Below, piece after piece: positions 18,408 to 26,132 of a DNA stretch of 64,000 nucleotides. The notes beneath the pieces are model-generated. The model saw only the letters and a program-made list of their open reading frames with translations. It did not search any database and was not told where the DNA came from. The stretch covers positions 1,240,001 through 1,304,000 of the forward strand of contig NZ_AP024412.1 in assembly GCF_016865445.1 (NCBI RefSeq). The letters are read 5' to 3'. The position numbers and the translations under genes were made by a program. The DNA comes from Mariniplasma anaerobium. GTDB taxonomy: Bacteria > Bacillota_I > Bacilli_A > Acholeplasmatales > Acholeplasmataceae. Every line of letters starts with the position of its first letter. The stretch's first letter is position 1.

Positions 18408-18920
18408 CTATAGATCTAATTGTTTCTTAAATTTCTTAACGAAGGATCTCGTGACTTCTAGTTGACTTTGATTATTTAGGGTAAGATGAAGTTTAGCATT
18501 TAGTCCGACTTTTATATATTTGATTTGTCTTAAATTAACAATAAAAGATTTTGAAATGCGAACAAAATGATAAGGCTCTAGAATCATTTCTAATTGATAT
18601 AAAAGTTTTTTGATGTGTTGTTGTTCAAGATTTCTCATGTGACACACTATATCTTCACCAAATGCTTCAATATAATAGATATTAGAAATGTAGAGTTGTA
18701 CAAATCCATCAAGTGTTGGAAAGAACATTTGCATCTTTTCATATTCAATCATTTCAATAACCTTTTTTAGATCATCTACTTTTTCATCATCAATCTCAAT
18801 ACCAACCACATGATCAGGAAGATTATCTAAATGGTTGATAAGTACATAGTTGACATGATTATTATGAAGTTGTTCTTCTAACGTTGATAGTTCATCTTTG
18901 CTCCAAATGATTTTAATCAT
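18408..18920 (-). CDS. LytTR-type transcriptional regulator
   Basis: A 170-residue DNA-binding protein without a receiver domain. The C-terminal half (about 72-170) is a LytTR domain, seen in DIVCHMR, the conserved FVRISKSFIVNLRQIKYI and the closing SFVKKFKKQL. The short N-terminal half is of the kind found in stand-alone LytTR regulators that sit next to membrane proteins. It is the first gene of a two-gene operon with the beta-propeller protein. Two direct repeats upstream of its promoter fit autoregulation. Confidence 0.88.
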   Translation of the reverse strand: MIKIIWSKDELSTLEEQLHNNHVNYVLINHLDNLPDHVVGIEIDDEKVDDLKKVIEMIEYEKMQMFFPTLDGFVQLYISNIYYIEAFGEDIVCHMRNLEQQHIKKLLYQLEMILEPYHFVRISKSFIVNLRQIKYIKVGLNAKLHLTLNNQSQLEVTRSFVKKFKKQLDL

Positions 18921-18940
18921 AAAGAGTTCCTCCTATTCAT

Positions 18941-18969
18941 AGTATATGACATGAAATTAGATATTTAAA
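18941..18969 (-). promoter_or_regulatory. Promoter of the LytTR operon
   Basis: Minus-strand TATACT (18941-18946) as -10 and a poor TTTAAA (18964-18969) as -35 with a 17-base spacer. A weak -35 directly beside operator repeats suggests an activator-dependent promoter. Confidence 0.5.
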
Positions 18970-18978
18970 GCAATTAAG

Positions 18979-19012
18979 GATAACTTGCAATATATAAAGA
19001 TAACTTGCAATA
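18979..19012 (-). promoter_or_regulatory. Candidate LytTR operator (two direct repeats)
   Basis: GATAACTTGCAATA occurs at 18979-18992 and again, identical, at 18999-19012, a 20-base period. A partial third copy (ACTTGC) follows at 19012-19017. On the minus strand the core is CAAGTTATC, near the LytTR half-site pattern with central GTT. The pair lies just upstream of the -35 of the lytTR gene. Confidence 0.65.
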
Positions 19013-19038
19013 CTTGCTTGTTAATACCATTATATAAC

Positions 19039-19067
19039 AAAAAAACTACTTATAAAAAGTAGTTTTA
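19039..19067 (-). terminator. Terminator of the trk operon
   Basis: Nine-base stem AAAACTACT / AGTAGTTTT with a seven-base loop, overlapping the trkH stop codon and followed by a T-run on the minus strand. Confidence 0.8.
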
Positions 19068-20534
19068 AGCTTTTTTCTTTATATCAATAAATATTTTAGT
19101 TAAAGCAATAAATACAACATAGAATTCTAGTCTACCTAAAAACATACCAACAGTTGAAGTCCATAAGACAATTGGATTTGCATCATAGCCAACAATACCA
19201 ACTGATAGTCCAACAGTACCTAAAGCTGATGCGAATTCAAATAATGATTCTCTAATGGTAAACCCAAGTCCTGTAAAGATTAATGTTCCTGTAAATAATG
19301 CAAGCAAATAAATCATTAAAAATGAATAGTTTTGCACAACTTCATCTTTTGTTACAACAGTTTTATTTCCTATTTTATTGATAAAATGTGTTCGAATTGT
19401 TTTCTTATGTCCAAATTGTTCTCTAATATTCCAATAAAGACTCTTAAAAGCTAGTGCTACTCTATATTGTTTCATCCCGCCAGCAGTTGATCCCATACCA
19501 GCACCTAAGACCATCACAATAACTAATACTGCAATAAATGTTGGTGGCATAACGGTAAAGGTATCAATGGTTTGAAATCCTGTACCTGTAACAGCAGAAA
19601 TAAATTGAAATGATGCAACTCTCAATGTATGAAAGAAATTTCCATCATACATACTATATAAATTAATAACTAACATTGGAATAAAGATTAAAAGTAGGAT
19701 ACCTAATAATTTGATTTCAACATGTCTATACACATTTTTGAATTTACCTCTTAATAACATCAAATGTACAAAGAAGTTTGTTCCACCAAGTAGCATTAAA
19801 ATCATAATCGTAACTTCTACACCAACACTATTAAATGCGCCTATACTAAGACTTTCAGTTGAAAATCCACCGGTTGCTACTGCAGTAATTGAATGATTAA
19901 TTGCTTCAAATGGAGTCATTTCAAATATGATTAAAAATACAGATCCAACCAAAATATATCCTATATAAATACTTAATATCATACGTCCTGATTTAATTAA
20001 GTTAGGAACTAGTTTATCACTGTGTCCTTCTGCACTATATAGTCTCATTCCAAATTTATCACTAATTGCTGAAGTAAGAACTAAGACAAGTCCAACCCCA
20101 CCAACAAATTGTAGTAAACTTCTAAAGAATAAAAATATATGTGGTGTAACAGTTACATCAACAACCGTTAAACCAGTTGTTGAATATCCTGATGTCGATT
20201 CAAATATTGCTTGCGTAAAATTATAATTTCCTGTTAATACAAATGGTAGAGAAGATACAAAGATACCTAAAATCCAAATGGACATAACTAAAATGGCATC
20301 TTGAGATCTTTCTAAACGATCTTTTTCTCTTCCTTTATATATTAAAACAATAAGTGAACCAATAAAAATCGCTGATAAAGCTGGAATAAAGAAATATTTA
20401 GCTTCTACTATCTCTTCTGGATAAAATGGAATAACAAGTAATGGTATTAAGTTTATAACACCAATTAAGATGGCAAATATGCCTAAATAATTGATTATTA
20501 ATGGATAACCTGATATATTCTTTTTAATATTCAT
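19065..20534 (-). CDS. TrkH-family potassium uptake channel subunit
   Basis: Membrane subunit of a Trk/Ktr K+ uptake system, 489 residues from the ATG at 20534, one base after the trkA stop. Pore-loop filters of this family are visible, for example ESTSGYSTTGLTVVD, TAVATGGFS and GTGFQTI, with GAGMGSTAGGMKQYR as the last conserved block. A longer frame starting inside trkA is rejected because it would overlap the regulator by 61 bases. It would work with the two TrkA-type proteins encoded directly upstream, which bind nucleotide on the cytoplasmic face and gate the channel. Confidence 0.88.
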   Translation of the reverse strand: MNIKKNISGYPLIINYLGIFAILIGVINLIPLLVIPFYPEEIVEAKYFFIPALSAIFIGSLIVLIYKGREKDRLERSQDAILVMSIWILGIFVSSLPFVLTGNYNFTQAIFESTSGYSTTGLTVVDVTVTPHIFLFFRSLLQFVGGVGLVLVLTSAISDKFGMRLYSAEGHSDKLVPNLIKSGRMILSIYIGYILVGSVFLIIFEMTPFEAINHSITAVATGGFSTESLSIGAFNSVGVEVTIMILMLLGGTNFFVHLMLLRGKFKNVYRHVEIKLLGILLLIFIPMLVINLYSMYDGNFFHTLRVASFQFISAVTGTGFQTIDTFTVMPPTFIAVLVIVMVLGAGMGSTAGGMKQYRVALAFKSLYWNIREQFGHKKTIRTHFINKIGNKTVVTKDEVVQNYSFLMIYLLALFTGTLIFTGLGFTIRESLFEFASALGTVGLSVGIVGYDANPIVLWTSTVGMFLGRLEFYVVFIALTKIFIDIKKKA

Positions 20535-20535
20535 G

Positions 20536-21198
20536 TTATTTTCTCTTTTGTACAAATTCCACAATTTCTTCTTGATCGTTAGGCGTTGTAACAATAATTA
20601 ACTTATCATCTGCCTTAATCAATGTATCCCCTTTAGGAATAATGACATGTGGATCTCTAAAAATACAACTTATATTAATATTTGATGGGAATTTGATATC
20701 CATTAATCTTTTATTAACGATGTTATGCTCTGGTTCAACACCAATTTCAATCATTACTATTTTTTCATCCTCTATAGAAAGTGTTTTAATGATATTTTCA
20801 ACAGAAGATTCATTTAAAATGGTTTGTGCAAGTAGGTAAGTTGAACTGATGACACTATCCACACCTAAACGTTTAAATAGTTCTACATTTTTTGGGTTTT
20901 TTACTTTTGCTACTGTTCTTTTAATATTAAAAAGTTTTTTAGCAGTAATACAAGTGATATAATTATCGGTATCACTATCTGATAATGCAAGTAAAACATC
21001 CGCATTATGCGCTTCTGCATCTGATAGAACATATGCTTTTGTCGGATCTCCTGGAAATACACCGATATCATTATTTGCACTAATGTATTCAGCAAAATCT
21101 ATATCTTGATTAATAATAATCAATTGATGATGTTCTTTTTTTAGTTTGCTTACGATATAGTCAGCTTCGTGTTTTCCGCCAGTAATTACAATTTTCAT
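20536..21198 (-). CDS. TrkA-type potassium uptake regulator (N and C domains)
   Basis: A 220-residue cytoplasmic gating subunit. The TrkA-N Rossmann domain (1-120) starts IVITGGKHEADYIVSKL, a degenerate nucleotide loop with GGKHEA in place of the usual GxGxxG, and contains GDPTK. A TrkA-C domain (about 135-218) follows with DIKFPSNINISCIFRD and PKGDTLIKADDKLIIV. It overlaps the smaller TrkA-N gene by 4 bases (ATGA) and abuts trkH. The pair of one degenerate and one canonical RCK domain suggests a hetero-oligomeric gating ring. Confidence 0.85.
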   Translation of the reverse strand: MKIVITGGKHEADYIVSKLKKEHHQLIIINQDIDFAEYISANNDIGVFPGDPTKAYVLSDAEAHNADVLLALSDSDTDNYITCITAKKLFNIKRTVAKVKNPKNVELFKRLGVDSVISSTYLLAQTILNESSVENIIKTLSIEDEKIVMIEIGVEPEHNIVNKRLMDIKFPSNINISCIFRDPHVIIPKGDTLIKADDKLIIVTTPNDQEEIVEFVQKRK

Positions 21199-21614
21199 TC
21201 AGCTGCCTCCTCATCATTTAAATCCATAAATTCACTATATGATAAATTAAATGGATAGATTGCTTTAATCATTGTACCTTCTAAAAGTTTTCCTTTATCT
21301 GTATCAGATAATCTAACAAATATTTTAGGTACATTATAGACGTAAAAACAAATGTGAGCTAAATAAATATTCACATTATCACTATCAGTTGTAATAACAA
21401 CTGTTTTTGCTTGTTTAATATATGAATTTTCTAAAATAGTAAGATCTGTTGCATCTCCTACAACTTGATAGCCAGAAAATGATTCTTGTAATTTTCTAAA
21501 TGAATCATCTACTGCATCAATAATAATGACATCTTCTCCTAATTCTGACATAGAAGTTGCAATATTCGATCCTAGTCTTCCTGAACCAATGACAATGAAC
21601 TTATTTCTTTTCAT
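21195..21614 (-). CDS. TrkA-N domain protein (single RCK domain)
   Basis: A 139-residue protein made of one TrkA-N nucleotide-binding domain with the intact loop IGSGRLGSNIA and the acidic residue after strand two (IIIDA), so NAD(H) or ATP binding is likely. It has no TrkA-C domain. AAAGGAG is seven bases before the ATG at 21614; the ATG six bases upstream would touch the ribosome site and is rejected. It is the first gene of the trk operon. The combination with a longer TrkA and one TrkH is a three-gene uptake system. Confidence 0.82.
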   Translation of the reverse strand: MKRNKFIVIGSGRLGSNIATSMSELGEDVIIIDAVDDSFRKLQESFSGYQVVGDATDLTILENSYIKQAKTVVITTDSDNVNIYLAHICFYVYNVPKIFVRLSDTDKGKLLEGTMIKAIYPFNLSYSEFMDLNDEEAAE

Positions 21615-21702
21615 AATCATACTCCTTTAAATTTTATGCCTAAATACATAGTTTCATGATACCTTATACATTTTAACATTATTTCGTAAAAAGTGCATTA
21701 AA

Positions 21703-22914
21703 TTATACTATATTTACGTTTATTTTATCATGTTTTACTGGATTATCTAAGAGTTTTTGATATGTTTTATCCATCAAAATAGCACCAAATGGAGCAGTTA
21801 TACATATTGCAACCACAGAGACCATCAAGATCAATTCACCATTTGCTAACCCTAGAGAAAGTGGAATCGCACCTATTGCAGCTTGAACAGTTGCTTTTGG
21901 TGTATATGAAATAGCTGTAAACAATTTTTCTTTACCATTCAAGTTTGTTTTTAAAAGGGCTAAATATACACCAAACATTCTAAAAACCATTGCTAAAATG
22001 ATTAATACTATTGACCATAAACCAACACTTAATAATACTGATACATCTACTAAAGCTCCAACTAATACAAAGAGTATAATTTCAGCTATGACCCATATTT
22101 TCTCAAATTTTTTAACTAATCTTTCTGATAATACTGGATGATAATTTTTTAATGAAATACCAAATGACATCACGGCTAATAAACCACTTAGCGCAATAAC
22201 TTGACTCAAAGCATCTTCAAGGGAGACAGCTAAAAATCCAATTGAAAATATAATAAGAACTTTTACAGTATCTCTCATATGGAACTTCTTAAAAAAGATA
22301 GATGCTAAATATCCTGATATAACACCAATAAATATGCCTAAAGCTATTGAAAGAGGGACATTAAGTATTGTTGTAACATGGAAATTCTCACCTTGTCCTA
22401 ATTTTAAAAACGCATAAAATAAAACAATGACATAAACATCATCAATGGATGCACCTGCTAAAATCATTTGTGGTATATTTTTGTTTTTACCATGTCCACT
22501 TTCAATGAGTTTAATCATTCTAGGAACAACAACAGCAGGTGATACTGCTGCTACAATCGCACCCATGATTGCTGCTGTCGTATAAGATATATCAAATATG
22601 ACTGGTGCAAGTAAAGTAATCGCTAAAATTTCAATGGTTGCTGGAACAAATGATAACAAAATTGCAGGTCTTCCTACTTTTTTTAAATCACTGATATCAA
22701 GTGATAATCCCGCTCTTATTAAAATAACAATTAAAGCTATTTTTCTAAGTTCAGCTGATATATTTAATATATCAATATCAATTAAATCAAGTGCATAAGG
22801 ACCAATAATCATACCTGTTAAAAGCATACCTAGGATTGTTGGTAGTTTGATGAGATTAAAGATTTTAGATAATAATAGACTACTTAAAATGATGATGGAT
22901 ATACTTAATAACAT
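21703..22914 (-). CDS. CPA-family cation:proton antiporter under riboswitch control
   Basis: A 403-residue membrane protein with about 12 helices of the monovalent cation:proton antiporter (NhaP/Kef) fold. Conserved motifs include LPTILGMLLTGMIIGP, RAGLSLD, AVSPAVVVPRM and GASIDDVYVIVLFYAF, where the DD pair in a membrane helix is the likely ion-binding site, and YTPKATVQAAIGAIPL. There is no C-terminal TrkA domain. Its leader carries a sequence matching the fluoride (crcB) riboswitch, and antiporters of this type are among the genes known to be under that element. A role in fluoride tolerance, directly or by ion homeostasis, is therefore inferred. Confidence 0.85.
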   Translation of the reverse strand: MLLSISIIILSSLLLSKIFNLIKLPTILGMLLTGMIIGPYALDLIDIDILNISAELRKIALIVILIRAGLSLDISDLKKVGRPAILLSFVPATIEILAITLLAPVIFDISYTTAAIMGAIVAAVSPAVVVPRMIKLIESGHGKNKNIPQMILAGASIDDVYVIVLFYAFLKLGQGENFHVTTILNVPLSIALGIFIGVISGYLASIFFKKFHMRDTVKVLIIFSIGFLAVSLEDALSQVIALSGLLAVMSFGISLKNYHPVLSERLVKKFEKIWVIAEIILFVLVGALVDVSVLLSVGLWSIVLIILAMVFRMFGVYLALLKTNLNGKEKLFTAISYTPKATVQAAIGAIPLSLGLANGELILMVSVVAICITAPFGAILMDKTYQKLLDNPVKHDKINVNIV

Positions 22915-22928
22915 ATATTTCTCCTTTT

Positions 22929-23018
22929 TAAAAAAAATAGACTCTACAACAAAAAAGTTGTAGAAGTCATCAGCAATTGCGGTTTTAGTATAAAACTAAG
23001 GGAGACATTCATTCCCTA
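22929..23018 (-). promoter_or_regulatory. Fluoride (crcB-type) riboswitch with terminator
   Basis: Read on the minus strand, the leader begins with a hairpin GGGAAUGAAUGUCUCCC. A small extra hairpin follows (UUAGU...ACUAA), then AACCGC, a very short stem, and the conserved GCUGAUGACUUCUAC. This order and wording match the crcB/fluoride aptamer. GAAUGUC in the first loop can pair with GACUUC, the expected pseudoknot, with one bulge. The last aptamer bases also form the 5' side of a terminator stem CUACAAC / GUUGUAG (22944-22963) followed by eight U, so ligand binding would free transcription. Confidence 0.82.
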
Positions 23019-23023
23019 GACTT

Positions 23024-23051
23024 ATTATAAGTATATTTACAAATATGTCAA
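23024..23051 (-). promoter_or_regulatory. Consensus promoter of the antiporter gene
   Basis: TTGACA (23046-23051) and TATAAT (23024-23029) on the minus strand with a 16-base spacer. The -35 overlaps the stop codon of the upstream DUF1295 gene, and transcription would start near 23017, at the first base of the riboswitch. Confidence 0.85.
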
Positions 23052-23809
23052 TTATTTTCTTGATAAATGCTTTTTTTATCGTTTTTTCTTGCAAAAGGAA
23101 TAAGCATTGACACTTGTTCTTGATACTCTTTATATTCTGGTCTAGTATTTAATATTTTTGTTTCCATCATAGGAATGGAAATAAACACAACTAGTAGCGT
23201 CATTGATAATGGAGCAAGTATATAAAAGTCCAATCTTTGAACAATACTTAAATACATCACATAAAGTCCCCACCAAACAGTTACTTCTCCAAAATAATTA
23301 GGATGTCTTGATATTCTCCATAACCCTTGATCTATACACTTCTTTGTTCCTTTATTCTCTTTTCTAAATGCTCTCATTTGTTCATCTGAAACATATTGGA
23401 TGATTGAAGCAACAATAATCATCAAAAACCCTAATATAAATACTATATTTAAAGATGCACCTAGCTCAATAATTTTTAGCCCAACTAGTAATTGTGCAAA
23501 AACAATTAATGTTGGAAAAAGTTGGATAGCTGAAAAATTTGTAAGGAAATATAGTTTTGGTGCTTTATCTCTAATCATAATATAGCGCCAATCAACTTCA
23601 TTAAATCCATGCCAATTTTTTATCCAATTTATAGTTAAGCGAACTGCCCAAAAATAAATAGAAAATAAAAATAGAAAATATGATAGATTTATACCTTTAT
23701 TTAAACTTATAAATGCTAAAGTTAAAAAGACAGGTGGAATCACGCTCCAATAAGGATCATATAAAGATGCATTGTTTAAAATTAAACTTAATACATATAT
23801 AAAAAGCAT
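23048..23809 (-). CDS. DUF1295 / steroid 5-alpha-reductase-like membrane protein, start uncertain
   Basis: Multi-helix membrane protein of the DUF1295 family, a branch of the isoprenylcysteine methyltransferase / steroid reductase superfamily. LYDPYWSV near the N terminus and the C-terminal RISRHPNYFGEVTVWWGLY and RPEYKEYQEQV are diagnostic. The listed start is the first ATG (253 residues) and has no ribosome site. The same frame stays open upstream with a convincing hydrophobic N terminus (including SPALTPVIRLLLADLAA before this Met), but it contains no ATG, GTG or TTG. So the true start is either a rare codon (ATA/ATC near 23923) or lost. Substrate is unknown. Confidence 0.7.
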   Translation of the reverse strand: MLFIYVLSLILNNASLYDPYWSVIPPVFLTLAFISLNKGINLSYFLFLFSIYFWAVRLTINWIKNWHGFNEVDWRYIMIRDKAPKLYFLTNFSAIQLFPTLIVFAQLLVGLKIIELGASLNIVFILGFLMIIVASIIQYVSDEQMRAFRKENKGTKKCIDQGLWRISRHPNYFGEVTVWWGLYVMYLSIVQRLDFYILAPLSMTLLVVFISIPMMETKILNTRPEYKEYQEQVSMLIPFARKNDKKSIYQENN

Positions 23810-23919
23810 TGCTGCTAAATCAGCTAATAATAGTCTAATGACTGGTGTAAGAGCAGGTGAAAGTCTTTTTAACAGAAAGCTAAATAATAGATAACAGAGG
23901 TGTAAAAAAAGTAAAGTTA

Positions 23920-23928
23920 TGATATAAT
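23920..23928 (+). promoter_or_regulatory. Extended -10 promoter of the exopolysaccharide genes
   Basis: TGATATAAT with an overlapping second TATAAT directly after it, 60 bases before the ATG of the Wzz-like gene; no clear -35. It lies inside the open upstream frame of the divergent DUF1295 gene. Confidence 0.5.
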
Positions 23929-23989
23929 ATAATAGACTAATTATTGGAAGACAATATAATTTGAAATATTCGCGAAGGTGGGGAATAAT

Positions 23990-24688
23990 ATGGAACAGGA
24001 ATTAATTGAAGATACTGAAATTGACTTAATACATTTAATTAAACTAATATTAAAAAAGTGGATTTTAATTGGGATTGTAACTGTGGCTATTGCTACAGCG
24101 GTAGGGCTTTATGCCTATATCGCACTAGATGATGTCTATACAGCTGAATCAAGTATGATTGTTCAAGTAACTAGTTCAACCGATTCTGAATATACAGCGT
24201 TATTAACAGGACAAAGATTAGTAGATACCTATTCAGAGATTGCAGAAAGCAATCGTGTATTAGAAGCACTAAAAGTAAATTTAGGAATTGATTATACTAA
24301 TTCTCAGTTAAGAGGAATGATTAGTGTAAACAGTGTTAACGATACTTTAATTATCAATTTGTCAGTCGAAAGTACTGATCCAGTACTGGCAGGTCAAATT
24401 GCAAACGAACTTGTAAGTATAGTTAAAGACCTTTCAAATGAATTTGAAGGACTTGAAAATGTAGAAGTTTTAGATACTGCCTTAACTCCAGTTTCTCCAA
24501 GTGGACCAAATAGAATGTTATATTTAGTTGTAGGGATTTCACTTGGTGGTATGTTAGGAGTAGGAATCGTTCTCGCAATTGAGTTTTTATGTAAAGATAT
24601 TAAAACAGGAAGAGATATCGAAAAAGTCTTAGGTCTAAGACTTCTTGGACTCATTCCTGATTATTCTATGGATGAGGAGCTTAAATAA
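23990..24688 (+). CDS. Wzz/CpsC-like polysaccharide chain-length and kinase-activator protein
   Basis: A 232-residue membrane protein with the Wzz layout: an N-terminal helix (about 26-48), an extracellular region, PVSPSGPNR before a second helix (about 171-195), and a short cytoplasmic tail. In Gram-positive systems (CpsC, YwqC) the tail activates the separate tyrosine kinase encoded next, as here. The frame can be opened at a GTG at 23978, but AAGGTGGGG would then lie on the start. The ATG at 23990 has that ribosome site at good distance and is chosen. It is the first gene of a truncated exopolysaccharide operon. Confidence 0.87.
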   Translation: MEQELIEDTEIDLIHLIKLILKKWILIGIVTVAIATAVGLYAYIALDDVYTAESSMIVQVTSSTDSEYTALLTGQRLVDTYSEIAESNRVLEALKVNLGIDYTNSQLRGMISVNSVNDTLIINLSVESTDPVLAGQIANELVSIVKDLSNEFEGLENVEVLDTALTPVSPSGPNRMLYLVVGISLGGMLGVGIVLAIEFLCKDIKTGRDIEKVLGLRLLGLIPDYSMDEELK

Positions 24689-24690
24689 CT

Positions 24691-25365
24691 ATGCCAAACT
24701 ATAAAGTTATAACTAATATAGATCCTCACTGTTCTGTAAGTGAACAATATCGTAAATTAAGAACAAGTATTGATTATTCTGGTTTTGATCAAGAATTAAA
24801 AGTTTTAAATTTAACAAGTACTTTCCCAAACGAAGGAAAGACAGTTACTTGTATCAATTTAGCGACAGTTTACTCTCAAACAAAAGAAAAAGTATTACTT
24901 TTAGACTTGGACTTACGTAAACCTAAAATTCACCGTGCCTTTGGTCTTTCTAATAAAGGCGGAGTAAGCGATTATATAACAAATGAACATTCGATTGATG
25001 AAAATATCCATCACATTGATGAATATTTAGATGTTTTAGTGTCTGGGTCAAAAGTACCTTTCCCAGTTGAAGTTTTAGTTTCTAAGAAGATTAAAGAAAT
25101 GATGATTGAATTACGTGGCAAATACGACAAAATAATTATTGACTGTCCTCCGCTTACAGCAGTTGCTGATTCAACAATTATCTCGAATTTCAGCGATGGA
25201 ACTATCTTTGTTGTTGCTTCGAGAAAAACTAATTCAGATATCGCAAATGGAGTATTAAAACAGCTAAGAGAATCTGGCGCTAATCTTATTGGTGGAGTTC
25301 TTACAAAAGTTCAAAAAAGCGATTCATATTACGGTATGGACTACTATTATTACGGGGATGAATAA
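24691..25365 (+). CDS. BY-kinase (CpsD/YwqD-like tyrosine kinase)
   Basis: A 224-residue cytoplasmic bacterial tyrosine kinase that would autophosphorylate and control polysaccharide assembly. Walker A is STFPNEGKT (Asn where Gly is usual), Walker A' is LLDLDLRKP, and Walker B is IIIDCPP. The C-terminal tail holds the tyrosine cluster YYGMDYYYYGDE, the autophosphorylation region. It starts two bases after the Wzz-like gene, its expected membrane activator, and is followed by its likely phosphatase. Confidence 0.9.
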   Translation: MPNYKVITNIDPHCSVSEQYRKLRTSIDYSGFDQELKVLNLTSTFPNEGKTVTCINLATVYSQTKEKVLLLDLDLRKPKIHRAFGLSNKGGVSDYITNEHSIDENIHHIDEYLDVLVSGSKVPFPVEVLVSKKIKEMMIELRGKYDKIIIDCPPLTAVADSTIISNFSDGTIFVVASRKTNSDIANGVLKQLRESGANLIGGVLTKVQKSDSYYGMDYYYYGDE

Positions 25366-25426
25366 TTATTAGCTGTCAGCAATGGCGGCTATTGTTCTAT
25401 ACTAACAGGGAAAGGGGAAGCAAGTT

Positions 25427-26128
25427 ATGATAGATATTCATACACATCTATTATTTGATGTTGACGATGGGTGTAAAAAAATCGAAGATTCTTTAGAAAT
25501 GATTGAAAAAGCGATTGAAGTTGGAATAACTGATTTATTTGTTACTCCTCATTATTCTTTTAGAAGAAAGTTTACTGTAACATATGATGTTATTGAAGAA
25601 AGATTCTTATTACTTAAAGAAGCAGTTGCTCAAAAAGGATTAAAAGTGAACTTATATCTTGGTAGTGAAATAGATGAAACAAGTGATTTAAACAACTTTT
25701 TAGAAAATAATATGTGTCATAAACTCGATAATTCTAAATATGTATTAATTGATTTTGGGACAAGAGAAGCAGTGATTGATGATATTTGTTATGAACTTAT
25801 TGTTGAAGGATATATTCCGATTATTGCTCATCCTGAAAGATATTCATATATTAAAGATTTTAATACATTTAAACAATGGAAAGAAACGGGAGCTTTAATT
25901 CAAATTAATGCCTCTAGTTTGTTTGCTTCAAAGCAAATTAAAAAACAAGTTAAAAAATTAATTAAGAATAATTTGGTTGATTTTGTTTCGAGTGATTCTC
26001 ATCGAAACAGTTCAACCTTTGAATACTTTAAACAAGCATATCAATATATTGAAAAGAAACAGGGGATAGAGAAGGCGAAGATGATATTCATCTCTAATCC
26101 TAAAAAGATTATACTGGGGGAGGAGTAA
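25427..26128 (+). CDS. CpsB/YwqE-like PHP-type tyrosine phosphatase
   Basis: A 233-residue metal-dependent protein-tyrosine phosphatase of the PHP superfamily. Metal-site motifs are in place: MIDIHTHLLFDVDDG at the N terminus, TPHY near 44, GSEID near 80, IAHPERY near 137 and SSDSHR near 188. It would dephosphorylate the tyrosine tail of the BY-kinase encoded just upstream. Short AT-rich spacing (60 bases) separates the two. The family also occurs outside polysaccharide loci, but the order Wzz-kinase-phosphatase here is the standard one. Confidence 0.9.
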   Translation: MIDIHTHLLFDVDDGCKKIEDSLEMIEKAIEVGITDLFVTPHYSFRRKFTVTYDVIEERFLLLKEAVAQKGLKVNLYLGSEIDETSDLNNFLENNMCHKLDNSKYVLIDFGTREAVIDDICYELIVEGYIPIIAHPERYSYIKDFNTFKQWKETGALIQINASSLFASKQIKKQVKKLIKNNLVDFVSSDSHRNSSTFEYFKQAYQYIEKKQGIEKAKMIFISNPKKIILGEE

Positions 26129-26132
26129 GCAT

